Source: Cristatella mucedo | Lineage: Eukaryota; Bryozoa; Phylactolaemata; Cristatellidae | Direction: 5' to 3' | DNA: 64,000 nucleotides | Assembly (NCBI GenBank): GCA_009760855.2 | Contig: WPIO01000014.1 | Location: 516,001-580,000 of the forward strand | Shown: positions 1-12,303 of the stretch, piece after piece | Layout: each line of letters begins with the position of its first letter | How positions within the stretch are numbered: position 1 is the stretch's first letter | Position numbers and translations under genes: made by a program | The notes under the pieces: model-generated | Databases searched by the model: none | The model's input: only the letters and a program-made list of their open reading frames with translations | What the model was told of the DNA's origin: nothing

Positions 1-1212
1 TTTTGCTCGATCCTTCGGCAGCTTTTGATGCTATCGATCGCAAAGTCCTTCTTGAGCGCCTCTCATCTCGCCCGGGCATCACTGGCACTGCATTTCAATG
101 ATTCGGGTCCTATCTCAGTGGGAGACTCCAGATTTATTGATGTTAATGGACAAAGATCATCCGAGGAACCTCTGAAATATGGGGTACCTCAGGGGTCTGT
201 GTTTGGCTCCATTCTTTTCACGGTCTACACTCTCTCTCTTGCCAATGTGATTGCCTAGCAAATCTTGGCTTTCATTTCTATGCGGATGACGCTCATTTGT
301 ACCTTTGCTTTTACCCTCCCAGCCCTCCAGCACCTCGAATTCTTTCAACTCCCTTGCTGCATGCATTGATGACATCCGCACATATATGGCAGCAAATTTT
401 CCTTAGTGACCTTTCATTAGACGATCACATCAGCTCCACAGCCAAGTCTGGATACTTTCAGCTACTTAATATTACTAAAATTTGGGCTTGTTTAGACAGG
501 GATACCACATCCAAACTGGTCCATGCATTTGTGACATCCCGCCTTGACTTCTGTAACTCACTGCTTGCTGGTCTACCATCCTGTGCAATCCGGCGCTTAC
601 AGCTGGTGCAAAACTCGGCAGCTAGGCTTGTCTGTCGTGAGCGTTGCAGCTGCCACATCATCTCACTTCTCGCCTACTTGCACTTGCTACCAGTCAAGCA
701 ACGCATTGACTTCAAGGTATTGTCACTCACGTTTAGGTCCCTTCATTCTTTGGCTCCAGCCTACCGATCAGATATACTGCCCCACCAGGCTAAGTAAGCA
801 TCGTACGTAAGTAATCGTAGTTAAGTAAGCGTCGCCTTTTGGAATCTATGCCTTTAGTTTGTATGCTCCCAAAGCCTGGAACTCACTCCCGACATTCGTC
901 ACGACATCCCCTGACTTAAGCACATTTAAAAAGGATTTAAAGACGCACCTATTTATCACAGCATTTAATGGGACCATGTTATTTGTCTTTTATGTGCTTA
1001 CGCATGCAGACTTTACATGCTGCCATTAACCAAACTTGCTTGCTGACCCTGTGTATGACATCGCTAATTATGTTATTCCTGTTGTTTATTGAGATTTCTA
1101 CCACTAACCATTCGACCGTGCTTCGTTTACAGCAAATGCAAAGTGTCTAGAAAGAGATTGAGTTCTCTGAGGGCGCTGTATTAAACGCATTATTATTAGT
1201 ATTAGTATTATT
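1..1212 (+). mobile_element. LINE-A copy (CR1/L2-like), RT to 3' end, decayed
   Basis: Remnant of a non-LTR retrotransposon. It enters the window inside the reverse transcriptase: LLDPSAAFDAID around 8-45, then GVPQG around 181-200, then the catalytic box FHFYADD at about 272-292. An in-frame stop near 107 and a frameshift near 131 break the RT. About 50 codons of the palm/thumb linker are missing at about 398, where the AANF segment joins directly to SDLSLDDHISS. The C-terminal domain (SRLDFCNSLLAGLPSCAIRR, then LHSLAPAYRSDILP) is open from about 400 to 797. The 3' end has the family tail (about 1138-1185) and an ATT-rich stretch. The family assignment (CR1/L2 group) rests on this C-terminal domain and tail; the copy is not functional. 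Confidence 0.85.
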
Positions 1213-2188
<976 letters not shown>

Positions 2189-2251
2189 TGAGCCAGACAC
2201 GGCAGAGCATCGGTCAAGTTGACCTGGCGGCGCCAATTCAGGCAAGAAATA

Positions 2252-2417
2252 AAATAGCTGATTTAGCAGGCTCTTTTGTAGAGGAACAGAAGAGCCTTTA
2301 CGGCTATCACCACCGTTAGCAGTGGCGATAGAGAATCAGCTACCGCAGGATTTGAACCCACGATCTCGGGAAGGTCGTGAAAAGCAACCGCCTTAACTAG
2401 TGTGCCATCACGGCTCA
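2252..2417 (-). mobile_element. SINE-1 (tRNA-derived), near full length
   Basis: Minus-strand copy. The head GAGCCGTGATGGCACAC lies at 2401-2417 and the pol III B-box-like GGGTTCAAATCC is at 2348-2359. The body has the conserved complementary pair GGTGATAGCCGTAAAGG and the 3' end is near CTGCTAAATCAGC. It matches at least five other copies in the window. Confidence 0.85.
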
Positions 2418-2481
2418 CCGTGCAGCTGAATGCTGTTCCACACTTTGCTATGCTTTTCCTGCACCTTCAGGCTGCCGCTAG

Positions 2482-2580
2482 CGCTGGGTGATGTCGTGGG
2501 CTCGAGCCTCGAGGCATGTGTGAAGCGCCTAAATAGAGATTAAGTTGTCTTGGGGCGCTGGAAAAATGAATTATATTTTA
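2482..2580 (+). mobile_element. SINE-2 fragment (5' truncated)
   Basis: Starts just before the B-box region (GTCGTGGGCTCGAGCC at 2493-2508) and runs through the LINE-A-like tail (GTGAAGCGCCTAAATAGAG at 2519-2537) into an AT-rich end. Compare the complete copy at 59.70 kb. Confidence 0.75.
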
Positions 2581-3928
2581 CATTTTTTAGCATACTGTCG
2601 GGACAATATTTGTAGCAGGAGCATCGTTTTCATTTGAGGATCTCGAGAAGAACGACACTGAACCGGCCTTAATCAAAGGATCTATTCAGTGGTCGCATTG
2701 CCACTCCTGGCGCTGACGGTGGCTGGCTTATGACTGGCATCAGATGGATGATATGGCGAACGGTGTCGGGGCCGCTACACTGCGGGAAGCACAATGTCTA
2801 CTCTGACGACACCAATTGCTTGCAGAGCACGAGCGTAGCACACCGTAACTACGATGCCGTTGCCGGTGTACCGCCAGTTGAATGGTAAGCGGCTGACTGG
2901 TACGTTAAGAGTGCGTTATTCGATGCCTAAAAAGCATACCCGCTTCCGACGAACCCAATTGGACTGATGTCGTCGGGGGTTCTGCTGGTCTCTACTACAC
3001 ACTGACCTGGCGAGGGGAGAGCGAGCAGGGTGGGAAAAGAGGTTAGAGTTTATAGCACCATGAACAAACCTGGTGATGGCTACAGCTCTTGTCCATTCAT
3101 TGTGGTCGCTGCTACGTGCTGTACACGGAATCGTAGACGGGGACGCCCACGGACGTTGGCTTCCTCTCCGCTGTCCCCTGCCGCGTTAGCTGGGTGACCG
3201 ATGTTGGTAGAAAGTGACGCCCAGACTGAGAACTTCCCCTCGAGCCCGGTTTACTGGCCCACGCCCCACTTGAGCTATCGAGACTCCTTTCTCTCAAGAT
3301 CACCAAGGTCACCAAAATGGCTCTGACGACTCTCAGCAGGCTTCTACGATATAGGACGGCAGCTGCACTAGTCTAGAGAATACTAGCGACTGTCGTGACC
3401 TACAGTACAGCAGTGCCACTCATCTTTTCCCAGCAGCCGTTGCCAAGGCTACCTATTCTAGGCCGCGACTACCTCGACGTTCGACGAGCGAGCAGCACGA
3501 GCCGCTGTCGGTCGGTGCAGCGAAGGGTGGCAGGCGCACGGTTGCTTCCCCTCCTCTGCAGACCCGGCCGATGGGGGGGGGGCCGGGCGGGCGATTTACG
3601 GGCGGTCATGCCCCATCACCCTCACTATGGTTGGCTGCATCTGACAACGTCACTACTCGTCTCCATCTTGGCTTAATCGTGGCTACGGCCCTGTCAGCGA
3701 CTTGACCTGCTCGAATCTCCTGCTTTTACAGTCGTGCCCGTGTAACTTCAAGGGCCCAGGAATTTTTTCGCGAACGTAGGATCCGTTGGAATTCCACTCT
3801 GTCTGAAGCATGTGAGCAGTAGCTGTGCTATAGCACCATTCAGGCAGCGTCTGGCAATAGTTGAACTGGGCAGCTGGTCTGGAATTTCAGTCGTTACGTC
3901 TACGCTCGGCTAGCAACTGGCGTCAGGC
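2581..3928. other. unassigned intergenic stretch
   Basis: No recognisable element. The segment 3390-3610 is locally GC-rich, with an open frame of about 93 codons at 3395-3676 that contains a G-run and shows no motif. It is not called as a gene. Confidence 0.5.
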
Positions 3929-4470
3929 ATGTAATGTAATGAATCTCCGTCTGTAAATCCACAAAGTGGCAAGGACTACTAAGTGGGTATTACGCTGGAC
4001 AGTTTCCTACGGCCCGCTGAAAGCCATGGCGGCTTTCAGTGATCATTTGGCTGCCAACTGACTTCGTCGCTCACAACCAGGCGAAAGAGCGAAGCATAGC
4101 CGAGACAGAAGGGCTGCTGAGGTAGTAAACAGCAGCACAGGACGGCTGGAAAGGATAGGCAACAGTCAACAGCAGGAGAGTAGACATCGTAGCATTAGAA
4201 TCGTGAAAGCGAGCTCCGAAGTCCAGGACGTGCAGAGCGCAAGCTTTTGTCGCCAACTGACTTTAAGTGAAGGTATAGAACAGCTGATGTATTTAGCGAG
4301 AGGACTTCCGAGCATGAAGATAGCTAAAGTAGTGCAGCAGTTCAGCTAAGTATGAAACAGCCAAGCTAAGGTGGGCCTCGTGGGTCAGCGTAAGGATTTC
4401 GCTCAGTATCCGAATATCAACAAGAGCTATTGCAGCTCCTTCAGCGAAGGAGACACGCGGCTGATCCTCT
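3929..4470 (-). mobile_element. LINE-B fragment, C-terminal domain and 3' tail
   Basis: Minus-strand copy. The 3' end is the (TGTAA)-type tail plus TCTCCGTCTGTAAATCC (complement of the family tail) at 3929-3960. It continues upstream through degenerate versions of the LWNSLPQFLRND and LAPSYLAELLHQF segments to about 4470. No frame is intact. Confidence 0.8.
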
Positions 4471-5544
4471 TGGATTAATTTATTTCAACCATGAACGGCT
4501 GCATTCAGCGGCCTAAATGTTAAGTTAAACTGACTGCATCTCCGAACTTTTTTCCTGAGTTGCACATATTTGTAAGTTAGAGCAGATACAACACGGAATT
4601 AATTCCATAAGGCTGTAAGAGCATAGTTCCGCGAGGATAGACAAGCACAGACGAGATTCTCCTCTGGTTCACTCAGTTCATATGCCATAGCGTGAGAAAG
4701 CAGCAGATACATTAAGCCGCTCAAAAGCTTACAGTGCTGAGCAGTGGCCATCCTAGAATGTTGTTCGGCCGGGGACGCACTAGACACACGGTACCCCCAG
4801 TATTACTCACTCATTTTGGCGACCCCTCTGATCCAGTGTCCGGGGGCATATGTCTCCTCCATCTCTCAAGTACACCAAGTTACATTAACAAGTTACAGTG
4901 AAGCAGCAGCGCCAGCTAAACCAGCAAGATTATGGCTGGCTATCATTAATCACGATTTAGCGACTATGCGTTAATCTATGGCGATATAATAGGCGATTAT
5001 GCGTTAGTCTAGCATTATCTGCGAACAAAAACTAACGCCACGCGATAGGGAAGGCTGTTGCGATTCCGGACGCAGCTTTGGCATTTGAGCCGATTTAAGC
5101 TTAAGGCCGTAGGCACTCTGGTGTACGTCCTGGCAACTATTGAACGCCGGAAACCGTCCGATGCTGTCAAATAGACTTGTCGAGATTATTTGCATACGGA
5201 TTTTATTTGTTAAGGTATTGGCGATCTTTGTCGCTGCCGTGTTTGTGCAACTTTCAGCATACATTGCGGACATTGGCGAAGCACCTAAAAGTAGCTAGCC
5301 GGGCTAGAAGGTTCAGGCGTGACTCGTATTCGCCGTGGTCATCTTGGATAAGCACCTTTATGAGCGCTTGTGTTTGTGGCCTAGATGCAACCGGACATGA
5401 AAACCTCACACCACGTTTGCAACACCAGTTTTGACGCAAGCCTAAGGCTCTGAAATGTTCTGGTTTAAAGAACTCCAGATTAGCTTTGTTTATACTGATG
5501 GAACAAACAAATGGAGACGTCATCGTGGAATATTGATAACACAC
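4471..5544. other. unassigned intergenic stretch
   Basis: Only short overlapping open frames are present, none with motifs or splice support. Confidence 0.5.
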
Positions 5545-5568
5545 TAGATACAGCACCCTCAGAGAACT

Positions 5569-5625
<57 letters not shown>

Positions 5626-5749
5626 GGCGCTTTAGATTTTCTGCAAAGGGAACACGATCGAATGGTAAGCGGTAGCATGCTTGACAAACAACAAGAATAA
5701 CCTGGTTAGGGGTGACATGCACAGGGTCAAAATGCAAGTGTGGTTAGTG
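5545..5749 (-). mobile_element. LINE-A composite, piece 1: 3' tail
   Basis: 3' end of a large minus-strand LINE-A. The family tail is interrupted by a (TC)26 expansion, followed by the 3' UTR (GGTGACATGCACAGGG around 5711-5726). The element is cut at 5749 by a LINE-B insertion and resumes at 6522 at the exact next base of the family sequence. Confidence 0.88.
5572..5624. repeat. (TC)26 microsatellite inside a LINE tail
   Basis: The conserved tail motif AATCTCTTTCTAGGCGC found in sister copies is here AATC(TC)nTAGGCGC, so the microsatellite grew within the element. Confidence 0.95.
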
Positions 5750-6518
5750 AATTATAATAGCTTCATTCAGATGACTGCTTCTACAGCTAGCCATCATCTA
5801 ATCATATAGATAAGATGCCGTCTTCAACGGTGCCTTGCAAAAAATCCAACTAGCTCCCCAGTTCTGTCTCGGCTTGATTATTGTAATTCTCTTTTAGCTG
5901 GGCAACCAAAGAAAGCAACTAGACCACTACAGCTGGCTATGAACATGGCTGCAAGGCTAGTCTTCAAGTCCCAGAGGTTTGAGTACGTGTTTCCTTTGCT
6001 AAAAGAGCTAGGGTGGATGCCAGTTAATCCACGGATACAGAGCAAAGTTCTTATGCTGACCCACAGGGCCTGCAACGGCTCGGCTCCTTCGTACCTAGCT
6101 GAGCTGCTGCACCATTTTTAGCCTCCTCGTGCCCTCATGGACAATAATTTAGCTGCTCCAGTCCTCTGCTTAAAGACCGTTGGCAACAGAAGCTTTACAT
6201 CTGCAGGTCCCAGACTGTGGAGCTCGCTTCCACAGTTCTTACGCAATGACAGTTACTCTCCCACTGCCGACTATGGCACATCCTTGCCAGTGGTCCCGAG
6301 CTTCTACTTCCTTGATACTCACTTCCTTAACTGCTCTCCTGACACGGGTATGCTTCCAACTTTCTCTTTGATGCGTTAGATTAAGTCAGTTGGCTACCGA
6401 ATGCGTACCGAAAGCCACTTGGGCTGTGAGCGTGCCATACAAAGCTCTCATGCATACCACTCACATACTCTTTCTGTGTGGCTTTGTGGAGTTACAGACA
6501 GAGATACGTACATACCTG
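5750..6518 (+). mobile_element. LINE-B copy nested in LINE-A
   Basis: 5'-truncated LINE-B. After about 100 diverged bases the recognisable frame runs SRLDYCNSLLAG (5866-), NMAARLVFKSQRFEYV, LAELLHHF, then GPRLWSSLPQFLRND (about 6208-6252) and the terminal YRMRTESHLGCE region. The tail GTTACAGACAGAGATACGT is at 6491-6509. Stop codons at 6118 and 6378 break the frame. It interrupts the minus-strand LINE-A, whose sequence is continuous from 5749 to 6522. GTG is present on both sides (5747-5749 and 6519-6521), a possible short target duplication. Confidence 0.88.
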
Positions 6519-6521
6519 GTG

Positions 6522-8605
6522 GCAGCATGCAACAGTGTCAGCACACTTAAGCTCATAAAGGAAGAATCACAGGGACCCACTAAATGCTGTCATAAAGAGG
6601 CGTGTCTTTAATTTTCTTTTTAAACCCGGTCAAGTCCGGGGATGCCGTGATGGAAGTCAGGAAGTGAGTTCCAGGCATTGGGAGCATATGAACTAAAGGA
6701 ATACATTCCGAAAAGAGAGTGGAACGATGCTTACTTAGCCTGGTATGGCAGTAGATCTGATAGGTAGGCTAGGGCCAAAGATGAAGGGACCTAAAAGTGA
6801 ATGAAAAAACCTTGAAGTCCATGCATTGCTTGACCATGAGCCAGTGCAGGTTGGCAAGAAGTGGTGTGATGTGGCATCTGCAACGCTCACAACATACTAG
6901 CCCAGCTGCAGAGTTTTGCACCGGCTGTAAGCACCAGATTTTGCAAGATGGTAGACCAGCAAGCAGTAAGCTGCAGAGGTCAAGATGTGATGTCGAAAAT
7001 GCACAGACCAATTTGGATGTGGTATCCCAGTCTAAATAAGCCCGAATTAATTTTTGCAATGTTATGTAGCTGAAAATAGGTAGACTTGATTGTGGAGCTG
7101 ATGTGGTCGCCTAACAAAAGGTCAGTTTGGAACTGACACCTAGATTCGTACACATTCGACAAGAGATATGTTGGCTGGCAGAGCCTATTGTGAGCGTTAG
7201 CCTTTCCAATTCCTGAATCACACTTGGTTTTCCCATAACTAGTAAATGGGTTTTATCATCATTCAATTTAGGAGAGTTTGCTGCCATCCATGTGCGGATA
7301 TCATCAATACATTTAGCAAGGGAGTTGAGAGAAATTTTTAAGTGCTGGAGAGCTGGAAGGGATCAAAGCAAAGGTACGACTGAATGTCATCCGCATAGAA
7401 GTGAAGGCTTAGATTGAGCTTGGCAATCAGATCGGCAAGAGGGAGAGTGTAAACCATGAAAAGAACAAGACCAAGGAGGGAGCCCTAACGTACAACCATA
7501 TTTCAGAAGCACTTCAGATGATCTTTGTCCATTCACAGTATTATTCTGAGCCTCTCACTGAGGTAGGACCTGTACCGTTGCAATGCAGTGCCAGTGCTGC
7601 CCTGGCGAGATGAGAGGCGGTCAAGAAAGACTTGGTGATCGATAGTATCAAAAGCTGCCAAAAGATCAAGCAAAACAAGCAGAGATACCCTACCCATATC
7701 TGCATTCCTAAGTTGGTCGTTGTACACCCGAAACAACGCTGACTCTGTGGAATGATTAGTTCTAAAGCCAGAGTAGAACTTACTAGTAAGACTTGAAGTT
7801 TCAATATATGAGTTCAGCTGGTATGCAACGACTCGTTCTAGTGTCTTTGGTAGGAATGATAGAGCTGAGACTGGGCGGTAGTTGCTCAAGTTCTCTCGGT
7901 CTAGTGTTGCTTTCTTGAGTAGTGACCTGACTACAGCCTATTTGAAAGGTGCTTGGACATAACCCGAGGCTAACGACATCTTTATGATTGCAGTTATGTA
8001 TGGCAGCAGCAGATTAATGTATCGTAGAAGCAGGAAGCAAGGGAATATGGTCCAGAGGTCTAGTTCTCTTTTTGATTGGGATGTGAACTTCAGGGCGAGG
8101 TCACTAGCGATTCTTGTGAATGTACACATTGAGGTGCTGCATGCAATTGAGGGACAGGAGATCAGGGGGACACTGTTATTTTTTAGATGGACTCCCTGAT
8201 CTTGTCTATCTTGATTAAAAAGAAGGTGGAGAAGTGATCAGCTAGATCATCACATGGATCACCAGGTAAGGAGCTAACATGTGAGCGGTTAAGGAGATGG
8301 TTGATTGTCAACATCAGCAGTTTTGGCTTATGCATCTGTGATTCAACCATGTTTCCATAGAAGCTAGACTTGGCCTTGCTAGGATCGAACGGTACGACCT
8401 ACAGTAGTCTTCATATGCCTGTCGATGGACAGTCGGTCCAGATTTTTTGTATGCTTTTCAAGCTTGCACTTAGTAGACCTGGCTAGTTTAATGTCTGTGG
8501 CAAACCATAGGTCATCTGGGCGGGGGTGCACAGTGCGCTTAGTCAGTGGTGCCAAGTCGTTGAGCATGTCAACTAGTGTCGCGTTGTAGCAATCTATCAA
8601 TGATG
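6522..8605 (-). mobile_element. LINE-A composite, piece 2: 3' UTR, C-terminal domain and RT
   Basis: Main body of the composite minus-strand LINE-A. Reading leftward from 8600 it holds: a linker (DDLWFATDIKLARSTK, about 8470-8520); a region with LLLRYINLLLPYITAIIKMS (about 7965-8040); RT fingers and palm (SNYRPVSALSFLPKTLERVV at 7830-7890, FRTNHSTESALF, LLVLLDLLAAFDTIDH around 7640-7690); the linker with YADD-region remnants; and the C-terminal domain (6769-7059). RT and C-terminal frames are separated by stops and frameshifts, so the copy is dead. It continues at 9428 beyond a second nested LINE-A. Confidence 0.9.
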
Positions 8606-9427
8606 TTCCAAAGTGACCTTTCGTTAGACGACCACATCAGCTCCACAATCTAGTCTGCCTACTTTCAGCTACATAACATTGATAAAATTCGGGCTTGTTT
8701 AGATAAGGATACCACGTCTCACTTGGTCCATGCATTTGTGACATCCCGTCTTGACATCTGTAACTCACTGCTTGCTGGCCTACCGGCACGTGCAATTGGG
8801 CGATTAAAGCTGGTGCAAAACTTTACAGCTAAGCTTATCTGTCGTGAGCGTCGCAGTTGCCACATCACACCACTTCTCACTGACCTGCACTGGCTCCCTG
8901 TCAAGCAACGGATCGACTTCAAGGTTCTGTCGCTCACTTTTGGGTCACTTCATTCTTTGGCTCCAGCCTATCTCTCAGATCTACTCCCCCGCCAGGCCAA
9001 GCATTGTACCACCTGCTTTTCGGAATCCACCAGTTTACCAATACCTCATACAAACCTCAAATCCATTGGAGACCATGCATGTACTTCGTATGCTCCCAAA
9101 GCCTGGAACTTCTTCCCGACTTGCATCACAACATCCCCTGACTTGACCACATTTAAAAAGAACTTAAAACATACTTATTTAGTACAGCATTTAGTGGGTC
9201 CCTGTGACTCGTCCTTCATGTGCTTATGCGTGCTGACACTGTGTATGCAGCCGCTAACCACATTTGCATGCTGACCGTGTGCATGTCACCCTTGACAATT
9301 TTATTCATGTTGCTTATCAAGCATGATACCACTCACCATTCAATCGCGTTTTTCTTTGCAGCAAATGTGAAGCGCCTAGAAAGAGATTGAGTTCTCTGAG
9401 GGCGCTTTATTAAGTGCATTACTATAG
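8606..9427 (+). mobile_element. LINE-A copy nested head-to-head in the composite LINE-A
   Basis: 822-bp 5'-truncated LINE-A on the plus strand. It begins in the SDLSLDDHISS segment, is open from 8723 to 9274 (SRLDICNSLLAGLPARAIGR, LHWLPVKQRIDFKVLSLTF, SPDLTTFKKNLK), and ends with the family tail at 9368-9410 and an ATT-poor terminus. It is flanked by TGATG at 8601-8605 and 9428-9432, a clear target-site duplication. Its 184-codon open frame is the longest intact piece of this domain in the window. Confidence 0.9.
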
Positions 9428-10290
9428 TGATGACAGGTAGGAAGGGGGATTAGGCAGCAGAGGTGAAACAGTTATTTTTGCATGGACAGAATCGATGTCA
9501 ACGGTCTTGAGGTTTCGCGATTCACAGGTGATTTTGTATGAGAAGGAGGAGGGCACACATTGCAGACTGGGTGAGATCTGCATGCGATCAGATAAGCAGG
9601 ATTTGGTAATAATTGATTATGACAAAGTGCATTTTTATGAGAATATTTGGTCGAGGGTGTGTGCCTTGTTGTGAGTAGGGTCATGCTCGTGAGCCATAAG
9701 AGACTATGCGTCAGCCAGTGCACGAAATTCAGTGCTGAAGGCGTCAGATAAGTTATCAAAATGAACGTTGAAATCACTCTTAATGAGGAGAGATTGATTT
9801 CTTGCACACAGATCGAAATGCGATCAGAGAAATCTGAGATGAAGGAGGAGTTGGTACCTACAGAGCGGTAGACTACTGCCACCATCGGTAGCTTGTTGTC
9901 GGATGAAATACAGACAATTGATTCGAAAGATTGCTTCGAGGGTGTTGCAAATGACTCGAAGTCAATTTTTGAGTGCATAATAATAGCAGCTCAACCTCCA
10001 GTTCTCATTGATCTAGGGGTATGATAAAATGAGAAACCGGTCGGGGTTAAGGCTTTAATTATCGGGCAGTTTACCGATTTTAGCCATGTTTCAGTATCGG
10101 CGAAAAGGTCGAGACAATTTTCAGAAAAAGGTCGTTTATTACTGGAGGTTTATTGCACAGTAAGCGAGGGTTCCAAAGACAAGCGTTTAGTGGGGCCGCC
10201 GAAGTTATAACAGGCCTGACGATCACTAAGTTAGAGAGATTTACAGTGATGCTTATGGGGAAGCGTGCTGAGTGTTTCAAGACAACGCCA
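9428..10290 (-). mobile_element. LINE-A composite, piece 3: endonuclease domain
   Basis: 5' part of the composite element: the apurinic-type (EEP) endonuclease. Visible segments on the minus strand are ACLWNPRLLCNKPPVINDLF (about 10140-10180) and, downstream, MHSKIDFESFATPSKQSFES followed by LPMVAVVYRSVGTNSSF (about 9850-9978). They are separated by a frameshift and stop near 9980-10080. The MVAVVYR strand is typical of the CR1/L2 endonuclease core. Upstream of 10290 the 5' end could not be traced. Confidence 0.82.
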
Positions 10291-10857
10291 GGAATACCAG
10301 ACGAGTGGGTACTCAGCTCGCTGTTCTCGCCAAACGAATGGCGTCTAAGCTGGCGGTCCCGGCCACCGAGGTGCTTCTGCAGTGCTCTTCTTTTGTTAAT
10401 GCATAACTCACGAATCTATGCAACAACAGTAACATATAGAAATGCATTTGTACTCCGGCGACAAAGCAATAATAATTGCGAACTATAATAACTAACAAGC
10501 ACGTTAGTAGCCACCGGGGTTGCTAAGGCGGCCGCCGGCGTGGGAGATCCAGCAGCCCGAAGCGATAAGAGTTTTGATGTTCATATACACGTACTTTTTT
10601 ATGCGATAGGTTCAAACAGCGATCAGGTTATCTTTAAAAAGGTCTTAGCTGTTTTTGTTTCCGTATACGATTTTCGCCAAAACTTTGATTTTTCGGAAGA
10701 ATTGTAATGCCGAAGGCTCGGCGGGGTAAGCTTGACCTGCCGCTTGCTTACCTAGCGGCGTAGCCTATCGCCTAATGCCGTTCGGTGCGCGCCTACGTGC
10801 AATAAGCTGGCCGCCACGAAACGAGCGTTTCTGGCGCTGACCTGCTTACCGTTACTA
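10291..10857. other. unassigned, possibly LINE-A 5' region
   Basis: Follows the endonuclease directly and may include the LINE 5' region, but no second copy exists in the window to confirm this. No coding signal was recognised. Confidence 0.4.
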
Positions 10858-10922
10858 AAGGGGGTCGTGAGTCCGCGGCGTGAATTGGAAGCAAGACACA
10901 CAGATTGGGGATTTTACTGAAC

Positions 10923-10928
10923 TTTATT
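10923..10928 (-). terminator. poly(A) signal AATAAA (minus strand)
   Basis: AATAAA on the minus strand near the 3' end of the possible LTR. It defines the most likely transcript end there. Confidence 0.4.
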
Positions 10929-10990
10929 CGCAAGCGCACAAAGTCGCTGCGCGTCTAGTTCAGCTTTATCTCCACACTCCTCGCACGTTC

Positions 10991-11225
10991 AACACTCTTG
11001 CGGAGGGAATACTCCTCTACACTAAGCGCGACCCGGACCCTAAACCCTAACCGGTGAACTAGGAATCCGTTTCCACCTGTGCCGAGGGAATACCCCAAAC
11101 ACGCCAACTTAAACACTCGAGCGGAGGGAGTCCACACTTCGAACCGGAGTCTCCACACTGAAGTGCGAATAACACGGAGCCTAAACCCTACCCGGTGAAC
11201 TAGAGCTCCACACACGCCAACTACG
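10991..11225. repeat. tandem pair of about 120-bp units with telomere-like heptamers
   Basis: Unit 1 (10991-11110) and unit 2 (11112-11225) both start AACACTC..GCGGAGGGA, contain CCTAAACCCTA followed by CCGGTGAACTAG, and end CACGCCAACT. Identity is partial, with small indels. Confidence 0.7.
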
Positions 11226-12145
11226 CCTAGCTCGCGCCGGCAAATCCCTATGCCGAGACCACGTGCTAGCGCGCACACACACGACACAAAAGAAACACAA
11301 AACACGAAAGAACACACAAAATGCCAGCTCGGGCGCGATACGACCGTATTCGGTGGGGTTCCACCGAATCCTCCTAGCGCTGTCTCGTCTTGTTCCGTCA
11401 ATCGCCGGCGAACAGCCCGCCCTCCTCCCTCGCTTTCAGAGAAACGAGTGCGACGGCGTCGAAGCCGGACCAAAGACAAAAAGACACGAGGCAAAAGACC
11501 CAGAGCGAGCGTCGCTCGACTCTTAAATACTTGGCTGAGACAATGGGGCAAGAGCTTAGTGGTATTGGGCCCGACACCATGGCCCATTACGGTGAGGAAT
11601 TAATACCGGCACCAGGCCACTGGAATGTCCCCTCTGTCCAGCTTGAATGGCGAATGGGTTCCAGACGCTTCTTTCTTGGGAAGAGGGAAGGCGGGGGTTG
11701 ACAGGCCAGCCAACATCTATCAGTAGCTTCCGCGAGTATCGGACCAATTCGAAAGGTCGAATCGCCGCTGCTCGTCTCCGAGCTTCCTGGCCTGCTCCTA
11801 AGCGCTTCCTCTCTAACCGCACTGACGCTCCTCTCTGGCTCACTGCTCCAGGACAAAGGGGCTCTAGCCCGCCGCCGAACAGCTCTTGTTCGCGCTAAAA
11901 TTCAGCCAAAGCCAGCAGGGCGCTACAGAATTCTGAAAAGGACAGTTAACGTGTATGAGCCTGCTCTGTGTCGGGGGGGGGGGGAGGACGAGGTCGAAGT
12001 AGGGCATAAACAAGTGTACGTGAGTACTGCAAACGGAAGTAATATAAGTCGAAGTAATGTAAAGGAAGTATCAAAGGAAGTTCAAAGGACAATCTGTCGA
12101 TATCTAAATGTATAGCCCTCTGAGTATTTCAGTTAAAGTCATTAG

Positions 12146-12303
12146 TAAGCCGTGATGGCACACTTGGTCGGGCGGTTGCTTTACACGACCTTGGTCCCGA
12201 GGTCGTGGGTGCGAATCGTGCGGTGGGCGATTCTTTATTGCGGTGATAGCTGTAAAGGCTCTTCTGTCGCTACATAAAAGAGGCTGTTAAATCGGTTAGT
12301 CTT
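12146..12303 (+). mobile_element. SINE-1 copy
   Basis: Head AAGCCGTGATGGCACACTTG at 12148-12167, complementary arms ACGACCTTGG...GAGGTCGT, a B-box variant GGTGCGAATCG (degenerate) near 12208, and 3' end GCTGTTAAATCGG near 12284-12296. About 20 bp of the central body (the TGCAAGTGG segment) is missing relative to other copies. Confidence 0.85.

Larger units (their letters stand above)
10858..11934 (-). mobile_element. possible solo LTR
   Basis: On the minus strand this block begins TGTAGCGCCCTGCTGG at 11934, a start typical of some Gypsy-type LTRs. It has a TATA-like TATTTAAG at about 11523-11530 and an AATAAA poly(A) signal at 10923-10928, followed by CAATCTGTGTGTCTTGCTTC. It contains a two-copy tandem of about 120 bp. 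No internal gag/pol is adjacent, so if it is an LTR it is solitary. A 210-codon open frame spans it (10955-11587), but its only Met lies upstream of the TATA-like box and it has no known domain. Exact termini and target duplication could not be fixed. Confidence 0.35.

Noticed and set aside
10955..11587. 210-codon minus-strand frame as a gene
   Set aside because: The only Met lies upstream of the TATA-like box, there is no domain, and it covers a tandem repeat; more likely part of an LTR.
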